Origin: Stratiolaelaps scimitus
Lineage: Eukaryota; Arthropoda; Arachnida; Mesostigmata; Laelapidae
Assembly (NCBI GenBank): GCA_019614645.1
Contig: JABWDB010000067.1
Coordinates: 682,001 to 746,000 of the forward strand
DNA length: 64,000 nucleotides
Direction: 5' to 3'
Position 1 is the first letter of the stretch. Each line of letters begins with the position of its first letter. The notes under the pieces were generated by a model, which saw only the letters and a program-made list of their open reading frames with translations, was not told the origin of the DNA and made no database searches. Below are positions 59,439 to 64,000 of this stretch, piece after piece. The translations under genes and the position numbers were made by a program.

Positions 59439-59999
59439 CTACATACTCACTGTGGCAATCGCCGCTGTTATGAGTCAGTAGAGTCGGTGAACTTTCACCA
59501 TCGTCCGAGGCAAACGTATTCAATGCAGCAGCAGCACACATTGTATTGAATGTGAAAAACAAAACACATGTAAACGAAGTGATCTAATTTTGAAACCTCT
59601 TTGGAGTGAAACGGATTCGAGCGAATTTTGCTCTCAGAGGGACAATTTCGTTAATTCTAGTTTACTCGTGATTGTCTCATTCTGTGCGTGGCAGCGAATC
59701 ACTGACGACCTCAAAGGCTAGAAGTGCCAAAGAAGGATATTGTGCAGTGTCAAGGGCGTGTGCTAAATGGATCCGCGATGATCCGCCAGAGAGAGCACCG
59801 TCAACAAGAGACAATGTACTGTTCACTTTATGCCTTTCTTCCATCTATGCTATACACTATCTACGGTTGACTCTATACGTGTAGCTTATTCCCCCCTGTT
59901 TGACCATCGTTCCTATGCAGCTAGCAAAATGCTCCTACTACTGGTGATACTGTTCAAGCTGAACTAGGCCACAACTCAGGCATTCGACTGGCCCTATGC

Positions 60000-61664
60000 G
60001 GCTGTTCTCCGCACCCTCTCCCATACATAGTATTTGATGGCCTGTCGACAGTTGCGGCAAAGCAGGCCCAACAGCAATAACATTCGCTGACTCTCCTCAT
60101 GCTGCAGCGACAGCAGCACCAGCAGTAGCAGTAGGGAACAGAGACCCTCTCTTCACCTCAGCCGGCGACCACTACGACCAGGAACGACGACTACGGCACA
60201 GCCATTCAGCAGCAGCAGCAGCATCGTGCCTTGTTTTCTTCTGGGTGTTGTTTGTCCTCGATGTATATGCGCGTATCTGCCTGCTCTCTGTCTGGCTGTG
60301 CTCTAGAGATAGCCGTCTGTTCCGTAGAGTACTCTACGCTATCATACCGTATCGGCAGATGATCGAGACGTGGCGCGTTCATCCATCGGCGACCCTTCGA
60401 CGAGGTTTCTCCTTCTGGGAAAGTGTGTATTTGTTTCGAACACCGAGGGAGGTGTTCCACGGTTCGCTGTCCTGTGCTGTATTCAGTTGGGAACAGCACG
60501 GCGCGGCGCCCACGTGCTCTGCAGCAATACGGCAGCCAACAGCGCCCCCTACGTTCCGGCCTACTGTCATCCGCTCATAGACGGTGGCTCCGTCGTGCGA
60601 CTAGCTCGGTAGTCGATGTCCGCGAGTTTGCGAGGTGAGAGACGGAGAGATTGGCCTGCTGTGGAGAGGTCTGGAAAAGGCAGAGGGTTGCTGCGGGTTC
60701 GGTCTTGGAACGAGCGGTACCATTCAGCCGTTGGCTCCGTACTAGTGGGAGAGAACGAGGTGCGCGCGTGCATGTGGATGTGTAAGTGTCTGGCTGCCTG
60801 AGTGGGTGAGTGACCGTGTCACTCTCTCTCTCTCTCCCTCTCGCTATATATCTCTATGTGTGGTGCTCTTGGTGATGATGGTGGTGGTGGTGGTGATGCT
60901 GGCAAGTGCAGTTCGATTAAGGGATACATTTTCTAAAACGTGAACGTTCATCCGTTTCCTGTGCCCTACAGGACTCCGCAAGAGATTATCACATCGTCGA
61001 GACGTCCGATAACGGAGAACCAAACCAGCAAAGCGTCAGCTGATTCATAGCAGCAGCAGTAGCAGCAGCAGCAGGAGAAGAAGCATGCGTTGCCCTCGAC
61101 CTCGTCCCACTGGCACCCGGTCTCCGCTTAGTAGTACCAGTGGTGGTAGCAGTAATAGTAGTTGGCCGTGTTGAGTAATGACCCTCCTTGCAGCGATCAC
61201 CACAAGAACAACTTCGACAACGACGACAACAACAACGACAACAAGTCCAACACCAACAAGGATCAAAGACGTGAATAGGAACGAATGATCCAGAGGAATT
61301 CGACGTCGCAAAACCTAAACCAAATGATCACCGAGTGGCATCCGAGATCGGCCTGACGAACGCACGTGTAATAAATGAATCTACTATACTACTTGTACTA
61401 TTAGTAGTACAGCTGTGTCGAGTGTTGTAAGGCGCGGATGGCAACGCGTTCCCATGTTGAGGGGAGCCCCGTGTCGTTTGGCTCTTCCGGATGAGATGGG
61501 TGGATATCCGGCTGAATAAACATCGAGTTAAAATAGCGGCGGCGGCGGCAGCAGCGATTTATTTATTCGCTCTTGCCTCTGGAGTTCTTGTTGTTTTCGT
61601 CGTCGTTGTTGTTGTTGTGGTTGTTGGCGGCAGCAGTTGAATACTTCCCATTCATAAAAATTCG

Positions 61665-61702
<38 letters not shown>

Positions 61703-62330
61703 CTTTGGTTCGCAATCCAAGAGCGACGTGAATAATAAGAATAATAAAGAAAGTCGTTGTTATGATTGCGGCGTCACTGCCGTTTTTTCATCCGGGTGAT
61801 TAGGGAATTGCCAATCGGTTGCAAGTTGTGTATTTGAGTGTTTGTGACTTATCTGGTGTTTGTGAAAGGAGTGATATTTTTCTGAGTGTGCGCAAGTGTG
61901 TCGTCAGCCAAGAAGATAACGGAAACAGAGTACGATTACACGATCGGATAAATCTCGATGGTTGATTGGTTTGTTGGTGGTCGGATGCGTTAACAATCAC
62001 GACTCTCCTGCTCGATAGCCGAGATGAAAGTGGGTGCGTCTTGACGTGTGCTTCTGGTGCGTACAATCCTAGCTGTCATCAAGTACAAAAGTGCAATCAA
62101 TCTTCAGAATCAGTGAGAAGCTCTTCAATAGTAATTGAGTTCTTGTTGGGACGGGACACGGTAGACGTTCCGTGTCGTTGCAGATTGATTACCTCTGCAG
62201 CAACCGATGAACCTCGACGTTTAGCCAAAGTGTAAATCATTAGCCTCGCCCAGCACGAGACGAATAACGACTAGAATAAACAGTGGGATCACTTTGCGAC
62301 ACATCCACGAAATTAATTAATACATCGAGG
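60000..62330 (+). promoter_or_regulatory. Likely promoter and long 5' UTR region of the right-edge gene
   Basis: Richer in C, G and CpG than the rest of the window, with triplet runs (CAG near 60110-60225 and 61050-61075, GGC near 61540-61552), (TC)n near 60821-60845 and (GA)n at 61667-61700. Purine/pyrimidine tracts and triplet runs of this kind are common around arthropod gene starts. I cannot fix a start site. A CCCTACAG at about 60964-60971 could be a UTR splice acceptor. Confidence 0.4.
61667..61700. repeat. (GA)n microsatellite
   Basis: An uninterrupted GA run of over 30 bases. Confidence 0.9.
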
Positions 62331-62603
62331 ATGTCACAAGCCGTACAACGTATACGGCGGATGCGTTCTTTGCTTCGACCACTGTCGTTAGCGCTCAATG
62401 CTGGTGGCACTATACGTCGCTCGTTAGGGGGGGGCGCCCCTGTTCGGGTTGAATACCTAGACAGGCCCGTTGGTGGGCGGACTGAAGGCTGGGAACGTAG
62501 ATATGCTTGGGCTACAGCTGGCTTCACTGCCGGTTGCATTGGAGTAGGATACATCGTTGCCAAATATCTCGCCAAAGAAGCCAAGGATGTTCAATCAGAA
62601 TTC
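62331..62603 (+). CDS. First coding exon of an unrecognised membrane protein, probably mitochondrial; continues past the window
   Basis: The ATG at 62331 opens 91 codons that end at donor GTGAGT (62604) in phase 0. The first ~30 residues (MSQAVQRIRRMRSLLRPLSL and on) are rich in Arg, Ser and Leu with no acidic residue, the profile of a mitochondrial targeting peptide. Residues 52-55 are GWER, followed by a Gly/Ala-rich membrane helix (YAWATAGFTAGCIGVGYIVA) and a charged AKYLAKEAKDVQSEF. This suggests an inner-membrane protein anchored once near its N-terminus. I do not recognise the family. The next exon is not identifiable in the remaining 1.4 kb. Confidence 0.65.
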
Positions 62604-64000
62604 GTGAGTACTATTATCATGATCATTGTCACTAATCATCTCAATTATCGGTACTAATCACTAAAAAAATTGCAATATAAATAAAACATCAAGGATCTAC
62701 CCTAAGTTGAAAAGTTGACCACTTTGGTCTTCTTATTCCGAATGATGTTTTTACTCGATTGGTTTTGTCTAATTGTTAGAGAGGTGGACCGCCAATAACT
62801 GTTCTATTCCTATGTGATTATTTCCATTATGAAACTTGGATTATTACTGGTTACTTTTATAGGTCAGCATAGTTTGTGTCGTGACTATATTATCACTAAT
62901 TATCGATTTACACAAACAAGGGGTTTTAAGGTTGAAACTTCGTATAAATAACTCAAATCGAAAATTGCTATGATCGAAATTATTATTTCTTGTGCTGCCC
63001 TCTCATGAAAGGGCTGGAAATTAAGTAAACTATATTCGATTAACTGTTGACGATTCTGAGTGGGACTCACAAACGGCAATGAGGTGTCTACGGAATTAGG
63101 ATTCCAATGATTTGTTTTCAACCTATTACGTTCTTAGTATAATCTTACCACGCAGATCTGTCTCACCAGAGTAAACACCAACATACAGTCTATCTAACAA
63201 AGCATGGGCAATACGATTTTCGATCAGAAATATCTTGGTGCTGAATGCTCTTAGTCGTTTCAAGATACTTTGCCAACTCTGGCAGAAAATAAGACCTACA
63301 AACGAGAGAAGGCGGCCAAGAAATTTTAAGTTGGTACCACCTCATTTGCTCTTTGAGTAAATACACAGTTAATTGCTTCCAACGTATAACAATATTATAG
63401 GATCTAAATGAATCAATTAATTCAGTCTTCGAACTTCCCACATACATTGGAAGACAGATTATCCTCTGTTGTAGGAGTATTTTTAATGCAAACATTTTTA
63501 ATCGACAGCAGCAACCCAGTCTCAATTTTGGGTACGATTAGAGACTGAGGCGATGAAGCTTCCGGCCACAGTGGTCTTACATTCTGGTGAATGTGATACC
63601 CTTTGTATTTATTAATACAGGTTTACGGAATACAATTATTGCCCAAAATCTAAGAATAAATAACAGTAGCAGATTAGCAAAGATATTATACACATATAGA
63701 ACTGCAGTACAGCAAATAGGCTCATTCCAGGTGCTATGGAGCATCAGGAGTGGATTGCACTATATGGCGAATGACACATTCCACTGGTTGCAGGCTGTCG
63801 CTCTGCAAACCAGGTTCCTTGTAAAATTCAGAGTGCCGTCAAGCATAGAACCAGAAGCTAAATCTATTGCGGTAGGAATAAATTTCAGTGGCCGATGGCG
63901 TCCGTAAAAAAGTAAAGTGTTTTCATTATTATTCATTTTTACTTTGCATATTTGGAACGGGCAGCGTCCTCAATCGCCTACCGAAATTTGCTCCTAGCTC
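62604..64000 (+). other. Start of the intron of the right-edge gene
   Basis: Follows the donor at 62604. Frames of about 110 residues on both strands (63190-63525 minus, 63587-63907 plus) show no domain and no exon signals. Confidence 0.5.

Noticed and set aside
60206..60801. Several overlapping frames on both strands
   Set aside because: They come from high-GC sequence with few stops. No domain, no consistent strand and no start context.
61045..61311. 88-residue Val/Leu-rich minus-strand frame
   Set aside because: It is the translation of CAG/CAA-type triplet repeats, not a gene.
63587..63907. 106-residue plus-strand frame as the next exon of the right-edge gene
   Set aside because: No acceptor in the right phase and no similarity to a known domain.

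Overview
The window is nuclear DNA from an arthropod. Coding DNA is sparse, genes are split by kilobase-scale introns with GT..AG borders, and the rest is packed with decayed eukaryotic transposons (mariner, Tc1, several non-LTR LINE families, tRNA-derived SINEs) and TA/CA/GA microsatellites. The neuropeptide and the DM4/12-like protein fit an arthropod. A chelicerate, perhaps a mite, is my best guess, but that is inference. I saw no bacterial or plasmid features, CRISPR array or rRNA.

Only three protein genes can be supported, all on the + strand. (1) 241-21727: a DH44/CRF-like diuretic hormone precursor of 129 residues in three coding exons. The two introns, 9.1 and 12 kb, hold most of the transposon debris of the first 21 kb. 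(2) 40659-44977: a 1197-residue secreted protein in three exons. It has a signal peptide, a polybasic site, a very long Thr/Ser-rich stretch, a DM4/12-like four-cysteine domain interrupted by an intron, and a Pro-rich tail. A TATA box and initiator-like site lie upstream. (3) 62331-62603: the first coding exon of a gene that runs off the right edge. It encodes a basic N-terminus and one membrane segment, and I do not recognise the family.

Between them lie: 3' parts of several LINEs (4.2-5.3, 13.6-14.2, 14.5-14.9, 15.4-16.2, 16.4-17.5, 31.4-31.6, 32.4-33.3, 48.6-49.9 and 54.0-54.4 kb); mariner copies (6.7, 29.0-29.7 and 33.9-35.1 kb); Tc1-like copies (51.3-52.8 kb with long terminal inverted repeats, and 54.5-55.2 kb); and a SINE family with full-length copies at 18.3, 36.3 and 47.4 kb. 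A possible ionotropic-receptor remnant lies at 37.8-38.3 kb.

The most unusual signal is a set of very short retroposon-like insertions of about 62-66 bp. Several are flanked by target-site duplications. Two unrelated-looking types share a 3' stem-loop (GCTGAG-x-GTCAGC) followed by an A-rich tail, and the same stem-loop closes the longer SINE. Two copies of one type, inserted at different targets, begin at the same internal SINE position. This suggests a defined transcript rather than random truncation.
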